Source: SIG603 sp963621245
GTDB taxonomy: Bacteria > Bacillota > Clostridia > Oscillospirales > Acutalibacteraceae
NCBI GenBank assembly: GCA_963621245.1
Contig: CAVFCW010000007.1
Coordinates: 16,623-80,622, forward strand
Direction of reading: 5' to 3'
Length of the DNA: 64,000 nucleotides
A program made the translations under genes and the position numbers. Below the pieces are notes generated by a model, which worked only from the letters and a program-made list of their open reading frames with translations, did no database searches and was not told where the DNA came from. Of the stretch, positions 8,158-17,101 are shown piece by piece (position 1 is the first letter of the stretch; every line of letters begins with the position of its first letter).

Positions 8158-10272
8158 TTATGTGGTCGATGCGGTTTCGCATCGTTTCATTCTTTTCAAA
8201 AGATAAACAATCGGCACAAGCCCAAACAAAAGCACCGCCGCCATTACGGCAAAAATAAAGGCGTTTGTATAATAAGGCTCGGTCACGATTCTGTAAGCTT
8301 TGAAATAAATCTGGTTTAAATCGCTGTAGTCTGCGTAACCGTCAAAATAAGCATTTCTTTTTTCATAACTCAGGTCACTTCCGACGATAGCAAGGCAATC
8401 GGTGCCCTCCTCTTTTTCTTTGACAGAGACATCAAACGAGAATTTTGTCTTGGAAGATACGCTTATTTCATCAAACTTAAACTTCATCTTTCCGCCCTTC
8501 AAATCTTCGCTCTTAAACTCCCTGTCATAAAGAAGATTTCCGCTTTCATCAAAAAGCTCGAAAAGATAGATGTTTTCCTTGCCGTTGTTTTCGTTTTTTT
8601 CGAAATACAGATCCATGCTGTCAAAGCTTATGTAAGCATTAAATGTCTGCTTGGCAACTTCACCCTCTTGAAGCGTTCTGCTTGTCCTTTCTTCTTTGAC
8701 GGATCTGTGTTGTTCGCTATTTGCCGCAATATAATTTGTGTCCTTTATCTCGGTAAGTCTGCTGTAATTTATCACAAACACTGATTCAAACACAACAAGC
8801 ACCGCACACAAAAATACGGCGCATTCCTTAAAAGCTCCCCTCGTTTTTGGCGCATAGTTTCTGATTTTTTCGTTTAAGCCCTCCAAACCGTGAGCGCTTA
8901 TCATCCAAAGCACGGGAAGCATCGGGAAAGAATATCTCGGCGCAATCTCCCAGAAAGTGTAAAACAAAGTGTAGCCGAACACGAATATAAAAAGCGGATA
9001 AGTTTTGTTCATCTTCTCTTTTTCGATTTTTATCGCACCTACCAGCACATTGAAAAGTGCCGCAAGTCTTACGCTCTCGGAGTAATAATCCGTAAAAAGC
9101 CTCTTGTTTCCAATAAAATACTTATAAAATGTACTATGATAAGTAACTGCACCGAAAACATGTCGAACCGTTGTTTTTCCGAAAAACTGACCAAACTTTC
9201 TTCTGAAAAGTCTGAAAATCCAAGTGGGGCCCTTTTCGCCGTAAAACTCGGCTATATAACGGAAATCATTCATAAGCATATCGTGAGAATTATCAAATTT
9301 TCCGTCAGCATTTGTCAGTTTGGTGTTATAACTTCCGCCCGTAGTTCCCATGGCAACCCAGTGGAAAGCTGAAAAAGGTGTGGCAACAAGTTCAAAGTCC
9401 AAGCTGTTCACTATAGCCGAGAAGCCTTTTATACAAACAATAAATGAAAGAACGGATATCAAAATGCCGCGCCAAAATCCCTTTTCGTGCTTAAACAAAG
9501 CATAGAGCGTAACAGCTACAAACGCAATGCCGACAGTCGCACGCATCTCATAACCGACAGCTGCGGCAATGCCCATCAAAAGCTTAGCATACCACTTGTC
9601 GAAAAGCGAGAGATAAATGACAAGCAGTGTGAAGAAAAGCCCCGGCACAAAGGTGTAGTAGTAGGAGACAAAGCCGTAGTTTATCGGTGAGAAAACCAAT
9701 ATTACAAGCGAGATTAACGCCGCTTTAATTCCGAGAAGCTTGCCTGCAATTTTATAAATGAGAACCGCACCGAACACCATCATCACCACATTTAGGGCAA
9801 CAGGCAAAATTCGGTAGTCGCTTATGCCGACCATATTCTCGATCTTATAAAGTGCCGTGACAACAAGCAACCAGTTTTTCTGGAACGGATAAATAGAAAA
9901 ATAATAAAACTGATTCCATTTTCCCGTCTCCACATAATTTAAAGCAGTGTAGTGAATAACGGTAAGGTCGCTTCTTACATCAAACCTCAAATAAACACTC
10001 GAGAAAATGAGTCCGAGCGTATATAAAGCTATAATCGCAAAACACGCAATGTGCAGTTTTTTCTCCGATTTTACACTCTCGATAAGCTTGTATATCGTGA
10101 GAAGTATCGCTTCGGCAAGTATCGCCCCAAGAATGACCGCAAACCCATCAAATTTGTTGTCGCCTACCGTTTTACCGTTCACAAAAACATAGCTCATACC
10201 CGCTATGAGTGCCGCACTCAGATAAACGACAGGCAAGGTTTTAAATATAGTTCGCACAAATTTGTTTTCCAT
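8158..10272 (-). CDS. GT-C-like membrane glycosyltransferase (paralogue 1)
   Basis: This 704-residue protein starts MENKFVRTIFKTLP and has about a dozen membrane helices. An acidic pair in the first long loop (RFDVRSDLT) resembles the D-x-D/D-E site of GT-C transferases, which use polyprenyl-phosphate sugars outside the membrane. A soluble domain of about 130 residues with predicted beta-sandwich character precedes a last helix. It is clearly paralogous to the next gene upstream: both start MENKFVR, share YEMRATV and FKHEKGFW motifs and end in a similar FGLVPI helix. It is cotranscribed in the polysaccharide cluster. It could add a side-branch sugar or modify the polymer. The enzyme class is an inference from topology. 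Confidence 0.6.
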   Translation of the reverse strand: MENKFVRTIFKTLPVVYLSAALIAGMSYVFVNGKTVGDNKFDGFAVILGAILAEAILLTIYKLIESVKSEKKLHIACFAIIALYTLGLIFSSVYLRFDVRSDLTVIHYTALNYVETGKWNQFYYFSIYPFQKNWLLVVTALYKIENMVGISDYRILPVALNVVMMVFGAVLIYKIAGKLLGIKAALISLVILVFSPINYGFVSYYYTFVPGLFFTLLVIYLSLFDKWYAKLLMGIAAAVGYEMRATVGIAFVAVTLYALFKHEKGFWRGILISVLSFIVCIKGFSAIVNSLDFELVATPFSAFHWVAMGTTGGSYNTKLTNADGKFDNSHDMLMNDFRYIAEFYGEKGPTWIFRLFRRKFGQFFGKTTVRHVFGAVTYHSTFYKYFIGNKRLFTDYYSESVRLAALFNVLVGAIKIEKEKMNKTYPLFIFVFGYTLFYTFWEIAPRYSFPMLPVLWMISAHGLEGLNEKIRNYAPKTRGAFKECAVFLCAVLVVFESVFVINYSRLTEIKDTNYIAANSEQHRSVKEERTSRTLQEGEVAKQTFNAYISFDSMDLYFEKNENNGKENIYLFELFDESGNLLYDREFKSEDLKGGKMKFKFDEISVSSKTKFSFDVSVKEKEEGTDCLAIVGSDLSYEKRNAYFDGYADYSDLNQIYFKAYRIVTEPYYTNAFIFAVMAAVLLFGLVPIVYLLKRMKRCETASTT

Positions 10273-10302
10273 ATTTTTCCTCTGATTTAAAGTAAATAGA
10301 TA

Positions 10303-12348
10303 TTAAGTATTTTTGCCGACAGCCCCGTTTTTGAAACGAAACGCAAGATTTATTATCGGCACAAGCCCAAACAAAAGCACCGCCGCCATCATGGCAAAGA
10401 CAAACGCTTTCGGATAGTAGGGTTCGGTCACGCTTTTCTTTGCGACAAAATAAATCTGGTTAAAATTATATCCTTCTCCGCCCGCTTTTCCGTCGAAATA
10501 AACTCTTCTGTTTCCGTCAGTTGTGTTGTTTCCGAAAACAGAAATGCATTTGCCGAATTTTTCTCCGACAGACACACGAACAGTAAATTTTTCGATTCTT
10601 TCCACCGAGACCTCATCAAGGCTTATGTTAAGAATATTATCAGAAATATTCTCGTTCTTGAATGTCTTTTCACGAATGATGTTTCCGTTTTCGTCAAGCA
10701 GTTCAAAAAGATAAGTGTTTTTGTCGTCCGAACCTTCGGTATCGAATTTAAGCTCGATTTCATCAAAGTCACGGTAAGCCGTAAAGCTTTGCGTAACGGG
10801 AGAATTCTCAAGAAGTTCCGCCTTTTCGTTGTTGTTGTGTTTGACGTCGAATTTATCCGACGCCGCCACATAAGTTTTTTCTGTCTCTTCGGTAAGACCG
10901 CCCAAGTTTGCGGCAATCACACCCTCAAACGAGACAAGACAAACTGCCAAAAGCACGGCACACACGGAACGCGCCTTTAACTTTGTGCCTGCTTTGCTCT
11001 CAAACAGCACTTGTGTTTTTTCGCTCAAAGCAGACATACCGTAAACACTCAGTATTCCGAAAACGGGATAAATTTTATCCATACGGTTTCTTATGACTTT
11101 TACAACGGCGATGATCGCATTAAACAGCGTCACAAGTCTTAAGATTTGGCACAAATACTCAGTAAAAAGCTTTTCGTTTCCAGACAAATATCTCCACAGA
11201 ATATTTTTATCGGTGCTTGTCGAATTTGAAATAACTATATTCGGAGTAGCTTCGCCGAGCAATTTTGAAAGCTTGTGATTCCACAGCCAAAATCCGTAAG
11301 AGGCACCCTTTTTATTGTAAAAATCGGCGATGTACTTTAAATCACCGACTATCATATCGTGAGAAGTCTCGAACTTTGCGTCAAACTTAACGACATCGGC
11401 ATTGAACAAGCCTTTTCCCGTCATACCGATAACAAGCCAGTGCGTAAAGGCATAAGGGATAGTCGTGCTCTCAAAATTCATTGAGTCGATTATTTTCCCG
11501 AAAATCAGATAACCGACAATAAAGCCTAAAACCGAAAGCAAAATTACTTTCCAAAATCCCTTTTCGTGCTTAAAAAGCCGATAAAGAATGACGGCAACAA
11601 ATGCAATCAGCACGGTAGCTCTCATCTCGTAGCCGACTGCCGCACAAAAGCCCATTAAAACGCTTAGAAACGGATTTTCGTAAAGCGAGAGAAAAATCAC
11701 GAGAAGCGTGAAGAAAAGTCCTGGTATGAAGGTGTAATAGCAGCTTGCCAAGATATAATAAATCGGATTGACGGCAAAAATCAAAAGCACCGTGACCGAA
11801 GCTCTGAGATTTATTAGCTTTTCCGCAATTTTCGCTGAGAAAACAGCCGAAAAGAAAAGCATTACGGCGTCAAGCGCAAGCGGCAAAGTTCTTAAGTCCT
11901 CAATGCCCAAAGCATTCTCGATTTTGTAAAGAAGCAATATTACGGAAAGCCAGCCCTTTTGAAACGGATAGTGAGAAAAATATGAGAATCTCGACCACTC
12001 GCCCGTCTCGATAAAGTTATCGGCGGCGTGGTGAAAATTCACGAGATCCGACATAAGCTCCTGTTTCATAAATATGACGGATACAATAAGACCCAAGCCG
12101 ATAAATCCGTACAGTGCAAAGCATATGCCCCTGAGAAACGATTTTGATTTGTTTTCGGTAAGCTTGTAGACCGCCAGCATGAGAGCCTCAAGCAAAACGG
12201 CACCCATAACAATCGCCAAACCGTTGAAACTATCGTCCCGAACGGTTTTGCCGCTTGTTAAAATCAGCACGGCACCGGAAACAAGCGCCGCTCCCAAATA
12301 GAAGGCGGGCAGATTTTTAAACACCCACCTCACAAATTTATTTTCCAT
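10303..12348 (-). CDS. GT-C-like membrane glycosyltransferase (paralogue 2)
   Basis: This 681-residue multi-pass protein is a tandem paralogue of its downstream neighbour. The N-termini (MENKFVRWVFKNLP versus MENKFVRTIFKTLP), the YEMRATV and FKHEKGFW motifs and the C-terminal helix all match. Starting at ATG 12348 makes the paralogues line up and overlaps the upstream stop codon by a few bases; a start at 12399 would overlap it by about 60. The acidic MSDLVNFHHA loop replaces RSDLTVIHYT of the sister protein. The pair probably arose by local duplication, followed by divergence in the middle of the protein. It could transfer a different lipid-linked sugar to the same polymer. Function is inferred. 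Confidence 0.6.
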   Translation of the reverse strand: MENKFVRWVFKNLPAFYLGAALVSGAVLILTSGKTVRDDSFNGLAIVMGAVLLEALMLAVYKLTENKSKSFLRGICFALYGFIGLGLIVSVIFMKQELMSDLVNFHHAADNFIETGEWSRFSYFSHYPFQKGWLSVILLLYKIENALGIEDLRTLPLALDAVMLFFSAVFSAKIAEKLINLRASVTVLLIFAVNPIYYILASCYYTFIPGLFFTLLVIFLSLYENPFLSVLMGFCAAVGYEMRATVLIAFVAVILYRLFKHEKGFWKVILLSVLGFIVGYLIFGKIIDSMNFESTTIPYAFTHWLVIGMTGKGLFNADVVKFDAKFETSHDMIVGDLKYIADFYNKKGASYGFWLWNHKLSKLLGEATPNIVISNSTSTDKNILWRYLSGNEKLFTEYLCQILRLVTLFNAIIAVVKVIRNRMDKIYPVFGILSVYGMSALSEKTQVLFESKAGTKLKARSVCAVLLAVCLVSFEGVIAANLGGLTEETEKTYVAASDKFDVKHNNNEKAELLENSPVTQSFTAYRDFDEIELKFDTEGSDDKNTYLFELLDENGNIIREKTFKNENISDNILNISLDEVSVERIEKFTVRVSVGEKFGKCISVFGNNTTDGNRRVYFDGKAGGEGYNFNQIYFVAKKSVTEPYYPKAFVFAMMAAVLLFGLVPIINLAFRFKNGAVGKNT

Positions 12349-14047
12349 TGTTAATTTTCCAAATTCTGTATTTCTCGCCGTCAACTGTGATTTCTTCAAA
12401 GTCGGCGGAAACAGAATAACCCTCTTGATTTAAGTAATCGGTTATGTTTTGTACTTCTCTGTTATCGGATGCGCTCACAAAACGAATGTCTTCTCTCTTT
12501 GAAAGAGCCTCCGAGACGGAGGAATATTCCCCCGTGACGAGTTTTTTCCAGTAGGGCATCTCAGATATATTTCCGCCCGCATTTATGTAAGCGGAATAAT
12601 TTTTATTTTCGTGAATAAAGCTTACCCTCGAAGCCGCCATAGAGCTTATGTGAAGATAAAGCGTACCGCTTGTGTTCTCGATTTGCTCCGTCAAGTCGGC
12701 TTTAGACTGCCAAAAAGCGTAATTTTTCTCGGACTTATAAATCGTCTGTGCAGTGCCGAACACGAAAACTGCGGCAAAAACTACCGAGAATACGGATTTA
12801 AGCATGCCCAAATCAATATTCAAAGCCATATCTTTTACGATAAACAGCGAAGAAACCAGTATCGGCAAAAGCTCCAGCGGAAAAAATACTCTAAAAGGCA
12901 TTCTGCCCTTATAACACAAATAGAAAACTTCAAGAAAAACCGTGAGAAGTACCGAAGCTATAAACAAAACTCCGAGCTTATCGCGCTTTCTGGCCGACAG
13001 TATAAGGGCAAAAACGGAAAATATCACCGCACATATTCCGTAAACGGGCATAGTCTCCGAGAGTGCATCACGAAATGTATCAAAGCCTTCCTTTAACTTA
13101 TCGGAAAAGGTCAAATACGAATAATATTCGTCACGTATTTCGTTTAGCTTTTCGAGAGTTTCGACATCGGTCACATCGGCAATTCCCCACTGTGCGTGTC
13201 TTATAAGCTTCACTCTCTCGGGACTTAAGCCGATTTCATCATAAGCCTCTGAAAATTTTTCATAGCTTGGCAGTCCCCTGTAATCCTGAATTGAACTTCT
13301 GAGCTTATCGACCTTGAGTAAATCCTTGTACTCGCTGTTTGCGTACAGAGCCGAATTGAGTGCGTTTGAACCGAGAACGACAACCACGGCAGTTAATGCC
13401 GCAAGCGCATACATCTTTGCCGTTTTCTTATCGTTCTTGTTTAGTATAAACTTATAGACAGCTACAATCAAAACAAACGGAAGCAGCATCGCCGCTCCAA
13501 GCCACCTGAAGCCCGAGGCGAAGGCTGACATAAAGAAAATAAGAACATGTGAAGAAACAGTCAATTTCTCTTTTATCAGCACATAAAGAAATACGCCGAC
13601 CATGAGAAGAATTGCCGCATGGGTGTATTTCGCCGTTAAAAGGAATTTTGTGAAAGCAAAACACGAGAGTAAAAACGAGAAAACAAAGGCGGAAATTCTT
13701 GTTTTTGTCGAATGTTTTCCCGCTCTGTCCAAAACCGCGTATATCAGAATAAACTGTGTGAAGAGAGTAGAACCCCAAACGAGAAGTGAATAAATCTCAA
13801 GCGAAGGGAAAAGCCTATACAGTGCCTTGATAAAAATGGCGAACTGACTTTGCAGATGAACCATAAAAATATCGGATTCAAGTTCGCCGGAGAGAAGCAT
13901 CATAATCTGACGCTCATCGGTTGCGGCGTTTATCACGGAAAATTTAGCGATAATTATTCCGAAAAGCAAAACGGAAACCGCACTGACCGCAAGATTTTGA
14001 AATTTGAGCTTTCTTAAGTTTGCGGTTTGCATATCTGCTTTATACAT
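12338..14047 (-). CDS. Multi-pass membrane protein, GT-C glycosyltransferase-like
   Basis: This 569-residue protein has about 11 hydrophobic segments and a C-terminal soluble region of about 130 residues. Just after the first helix comes the acidic motif TDERQIM, where GT-C enzymes carry their catalytic acid. Its layout resembles the two paralogues downstream, but the sequence similarity is low. The ATG at 14047 has GGAG seven bases upstream and overlaps the stop of the aldolase-MAF gene; an in-frame ATG at 14032 is an alternative. Tight overlaps on both sides show it belongs to the polysaccharide operon. A lipid-linked sugar transferase is the best guess. Confidence 0.55.
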   Translation of the reverse strand: MYKADMQTANLRKLKFQNLAVSAVSVLLFGIIIAKFSVINAATDERQIMMLLSGELESDIFMVHLQSQFAIFIKALYRLFPSLEIYSLLVWGSTLFTQFILIYAVLDRAGKHSTKTRISAFVFSFLLSCFAFTKFLLTAKYTHAAILLMVGVFLYVLIKEKLTVSSHVLIFFMSAFASGFRWLGAAMLLPFVLIVAVYKFILNKNDKKTAKMYALAALTAVVVVLGSNALNSALYANSEYKDLLKVDKLRSSIQDYRGLPSYEKFSEAYDEIGLSPERVKLIRHAQWGIADVTDVETLEKLNEIRDEYYSYLTFSDKLKEGFDTFRDALSETMPVYGICAVIFSVFALILSARKRDKLGVLFIASVLLTVFLEVFYLCYKGRMPFRVFFPLELLPILVSSLFIVKDMALNIDLGMLKSVFSVVFAAVFVFGTAQTIYKSEKNYAFWQSKADLTEQIENTSGTLYLHISSMAASRVSFIHENKNYSAYINAGGNISEMPYWKKLVTGEYSSVSEALSKREDIRFVSASDNREVQNITDYLNQEGYSVSADFEEITVDGEKYRIWKINNGK

Positions 14048-15614
14048 AGAGGCTCTCCGTCAAAAAGACGGTTTCTATTTTCTGACCGCACTCGGCTACA
14101 TACTCTTTTATAAGCTTGTTTTTTGCAAGCTTGCTCTTGAGCGAAGAACCCATGGACATATTTTTACCGAAGTAGTTTTCCTTGGGGTCGGCTTTGTAGC
14201 CGTCAAATCCCGCAATATTCACACGCTTGACGCCCATTCCGATGAGAAGATTGATGAGCATAAGAGTCGGATTGTCGGCAATTATTCCGCTCTTTGCGAG
14301 ATAAGAGGAATAATTGATGAGACTTGCGCCAACGGGTCTTTGCGTTATGTTCGATGTGATTATCAGTTTTGTTTTCGAGCTAACCTCATAGCGGTTAAGT
14401 CGCTTTTCGTTGGTACAGATGAGATAGTCGCACGGGAAAAACTTGGGAATTACGTTGACCGCAATTATCAGCGGCTTTTTCTCAGAGATAAATTTATCTA
14501 TATCGGCTTTTCTCTCCGAGAGTGATTTTCCCGGGGCGAGAACGAGAATTTCTCTGCCCTCAAATTCATTTTTAAGAGCGGAAACGCAAGCCTTGTCGTC
14601 CACGAAACGCTCCTGAAATTCGCTGTAATACTTCTCTGCCGTATCCTTTGAGTAGGAAAGCTTGACGTCCTCGGGAAGCGAAGCGAGAAGCTCTTTCATG
14701 GATTTGTTGGAGAGCGTGTTTTTCTCCGCAAAATAGTTTGCGTAGTTCGGATGACAGTTGTATCGTGCCGAGAGATAGAACGGGAGCGAATAGCCCCAGA
14801 AGTTCTCGGAGAAAATCGGCTTTAGATAATCATCCATAATATCGAGCATAGGATCTATGTTGTACCACTTGCCGTAGTTGCTGTTGAGAAAAGCGGCAAA
14901 AAGCTCGATGTTTAAGTTGCCCGCACCTCTGCCCATACCGTAAACGCTTGCGTCAACCACTATATCTCTCTGCAAATTCTGCTCGACAAAATACTTTGCG
15001 TTGCCGTAAGCCTGCTGAAGATTGTTGTGCGAGTGGTAACCGAGAGTTATCTCGGGGCTTAGGTTGTGGTCGGAAAGGCTTATGAACCTCTTGAGATCCG
15101 GCAGTTCCATTGCGCCGAAACTGTCGACGATATAAAAACTGTCGGGCTTTGCGAGGTTTGCCTTTTTGATAAGCTCGATAAACTCCGTGTCGCTGTAATT
15201 AAGCGACGCCATTGCCTGAACATAAACGCCGTACCCCTTTTCTTTTAGCTGTCGGCAAAGCTCAAGGCCCTCTTCGAGTTCTTTCTTTTTAAAGCAAACT
15301 CTGATAATCAGCGGATCATCTTTGTCGGCGTCGGGAAAAGCCTCAATCGGAAATTCTCCGAGATTCACCATAACGGCATATTTTTGCTGGGGAAGCTTTT
15401 CCGGCAAAAGTTTTTTCATGTCGTCAAGGCTTTTAAACTGGGTCTCTCCCTCGCCGCCGCCTTTAATCTGCGAGATATAACCGCACTCGATAACATCGGT
15501 TTTGCTTAAAACAAGCTTTTCGAGTATCGCTTTTATAGCGTCCTCGCCGAAGTGCCAGTTGTTTATGTAGCCGCCGTCACGCAAAGTGCAGTCGAGTAAT
15601 TTGATGTTGTGCAT
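14040..15614 (-). CDS. DRE-TIM aldolase domain fused to MAF-type (DUF115-like) domain
   Basis: This 524-residue protein has two domains. Residues 1 to about 290 form a DRE-TIM metallolyase like HMG-CoA lyase and 4-hydroxy-2-oxovalerate aldolase, with LDCTLRDGG near the N-terminus, the metal site GYHSHNN and GMGRGAGN. The C-terminal part (about 345-520, from ILVLAPGKSL) resembles the MAF/DUF115 family of sugar or nucleotide-handling proteins, with GFDGY near the end. Family aldolases make or break carbon-carbon bonds beside a keto acid. Between TagD-like and membrane transferase genes it may build an unusual polyol or keto-acid substituent from a small precursor. The substrate is unknown. Confidence 0.75.
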   Translation of the reverse strand: MHNIKLLDCTLRDGGYINNWHFGEDAIKAILEKLVLSKTDVIECGYISQIKGGGEGETQFKSLDDMKKLLPEKLPQQKYAVMVNLGEFPIEAFPDADKDDPLIIRVCFKKKELEEGLELCRQLKEKGYGVYVQAMASLNYSDTEFIELIKKANLAKPDSFYIVDSFGAMELPDLKRFISLSDHNLSPEITLGYHSHNNLQQAYGNAKYFVEQNLQRDIVVDASVYGMGRGAGNLNIELFAAFLNSNYGKWYNIDPMLDIMDDYLKPIFSENFWGYSLPFYLSARYNCHPNYANYFAEKNTLSNKSMKELLASLPEDVKLSYSKDTAEKYYSEFQERFVDDKACVSALKNEFEGREILVLAPGKSLSERKADIDKFISEKKPLIIAVNVIPKFFPCDYLICTNEKRLNRYEVSSKTKLIITSNITQRPVGASLINYSSYLAKSGIIADNPTLMLINLLIGMGVKRVNIAGFDGYKADPKENYFGKNMSMGSSLKSKLAKNKLIKEYVAECGQKIETVFLTESLYV

Positions 15615-15631
15615 AAAACCTCCGTGAAGGC

Positions 15632-16078
15632 TCAGTCCTTCTTCTCTTTTTTCTCGGAAGAGTCTCCGAGTTTCTGTCTTATCTGCGTGGTGGAAATTCC
15701 CTTTGTGTACGGCACATAGACGGTATCGCAGCCGTGCTCTTTCAATTCAGCTTCTATTTTATTCCAGACCTCTGTTCCCTTCCAGTCGTCACCGATGAAA
15801 GCCACGTCAAAGTGGTATTTTTCGAGTGCCTCAAGCTTGCTTCTTGACTCGTTTTTTACCACCTCGTCAACATAGCGGATTGCGCCGACAATCTCAGCTC
15901 TGTCCTCGTAGGGAATGACCGTCGGGCGTTTTTTGCAGTGCATAACCCACTCGTCGGAGTGAACTCCCACTATGAGATAATCGCAGTATTCTTTAGCCTG
16001 TTTAAAAAGATTTAAGTGGCCGATGTGGAACATATCAAATGTGCCAACAGTGTAACCGACTTTATATTTCTTAGCCAT
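15632..16078 (-). CDS. Glycerol-3-phosphate cytidylyltransferase-like (TagD family)
   Basis: This 148-residue cytidylyltransferase has GTFDMFHIGH at residues 12-21, with the catalytic HIGH, and the C-terminal KGISTTQIR that matches the RTEGISTT signature of the family. TagD makes CDP-glycerol from CTP and glycerol 3-phosphate for teichoic acid; close relatives activate other polyol phosphates or ethanolamine phosphate. The ATG at 16078 has AAAGGAG upstream and overlaps the epimerase stop. A CDP-glycerol glycerophosphotransferase-type gene in the same operon (21743-22921) supports a CDP-polyol pathway. The exact polyol cannot be read from the sequence. Confidence 0.88.
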   Translation of the reverse strand: MAKKYKVGYTVGTFDMFHIGHLNLFKQAKEYCDYLIVGVHSDEWVMHCKKRPTVIPYEDRAEIVGAIRYVDEVVKNESRSKLEALEKYHFDVAFIGDDWKGTEVWNKIEAELKEHGCDTVYVPYTKGISTTQIRQKLGDSSEKKEKKD

Positions 16079-17096
16079 TTTGCTTTTCGCTCCTTTCAAG
16101 ACTTTCCCTCATAGCATTCACAAGATGTTTAATCATATCGTCTGCGCCGTATTTCGGCTGCCAGCCGAGTGAGCAAAGTTTGTTTGAATCAAGTCTTATC
16201 TTAACCGTTTGGTTGTAGCCGAGCTTTGTAATATCCTCGGGAATATCGAATTTAAGCTTTATGCCCGCCTCAGGATAAAGCGAGATAAATCTCTCGGCAA
16301 GCTCCTTTATAGAAAGAGCCGTGTCCATGTTAGCGACATTGTAAGCCTCGCCGTTTTCTCCCTTATCGAGAACCGTAAGTACCGCGTCCGCTACATCGAG
16401 AGTATCGCAGTAATTTCTTACGGTATCGCCTTTGGATTTCAGAACGATGTCCTTTTTCTCGATTACGCACCTTGCAAATTCGCACAAAACACGCTTGTCG
16501 CCGTAGTAAGCACCGTCGCCGTAGCTTGCCGTCAGGCGCACAACCCTTGCCGGCACGCCGAACTGCTTTGCGTAAGCGGCGCAAATGTTCTCGCACATGC
16601 GCTTGCTCTCGGAGTAACTCGAGCGAACCGCCATGGTGTCGATGTAGCCGCCGTCCGTCTCCTTGATTGACGGCATGGAGTAATCCGTCTTGCCGTAAAC
16701 CTCAAGCGACGATGTGAATACAAATCCGAGGGAATTTTTCTCCTTGGCAAGCTCCAGAAGATTAATTATGCTGTTGATTGCCACGGAAATTGTTCTCATC
16801 GGGAAATCAACGTGCTGTTTGCTTCCTCCCGTGACCGCCGCCGTGTGAACTATATAATCGACTTTTCCGTCAAATTCAATCGGTTTGGTCACGTCGGCTT
16901 GAAGCCAAATTATATCTTTACGGCTTAAACTGTCCGAGAAAACAGAGTTTTTCTTCTCTTCGTTTCTGTAAACCGCAACAACTGTCGCATTTAAATTTTC
17001 TCTGTCGTTTGCCTCAAGTATTTTTCTCACAAGAGTTGAGCCGACCATACCCGTGGCGCCCGTAAGGAGAATAGATTTGTTTTCTAAAAATTTCAT
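16071..17096 (-). CDS. NAD-dependent epimerase/dehydratase (extended SDR)
   Basis: This 341-residue short-chain dehydrogenase/reductase has GATGMVG (13-19) for NAD(P) binding and the catalytic Y161-x3-K165 (YSESK), with a serine just upstream. Such enzymes epimerise, dehydrate or reduce nucleotide sugars. It is directly upstream of, and overlaps, the TagD-like gene, so it may act on a CDP- or UDP-linked precursor of the same polymer. The substrate cannot be assigned. Confidence 0.88.
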   Translation of the reverse strand: MKFLENKSILLTGATGMVGSTLVRKILEANDRENLNATVVAVYRNEEKKNSVFSDSLSRKDIIWLQADVTKPIEFDGKVDYIVHTAAVTGGSKQHVDFPMRTISVAINSIINLLELAKEKNSLGFVFTSSLEVYGKTDYSMPSIKETDGGYIDTMAVRSSYSESKRMCENICAAYAKQFGVPARVVRLTASYGDGAYYGDKRVLCEFARCVIEKKDIVLKSKGDTVRNYCDTLDVADAVLTVLDKGENGEAYNVANMDTALSIKELAERFISLYPEAGIKLKFDIPEDITKLGYNQTVKIRLDSNKLCSLGWQPKYGADDMIKHLVNAMRESLERSEKQNG

Positions 17097-17101
17097 AATA
17101 A

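Noticed and set aside
16209..16670. Open frame antisense to the epimerase gene
   Set aside because: It is a shadow of the SDR gene with no start signal and no recognisable fold.
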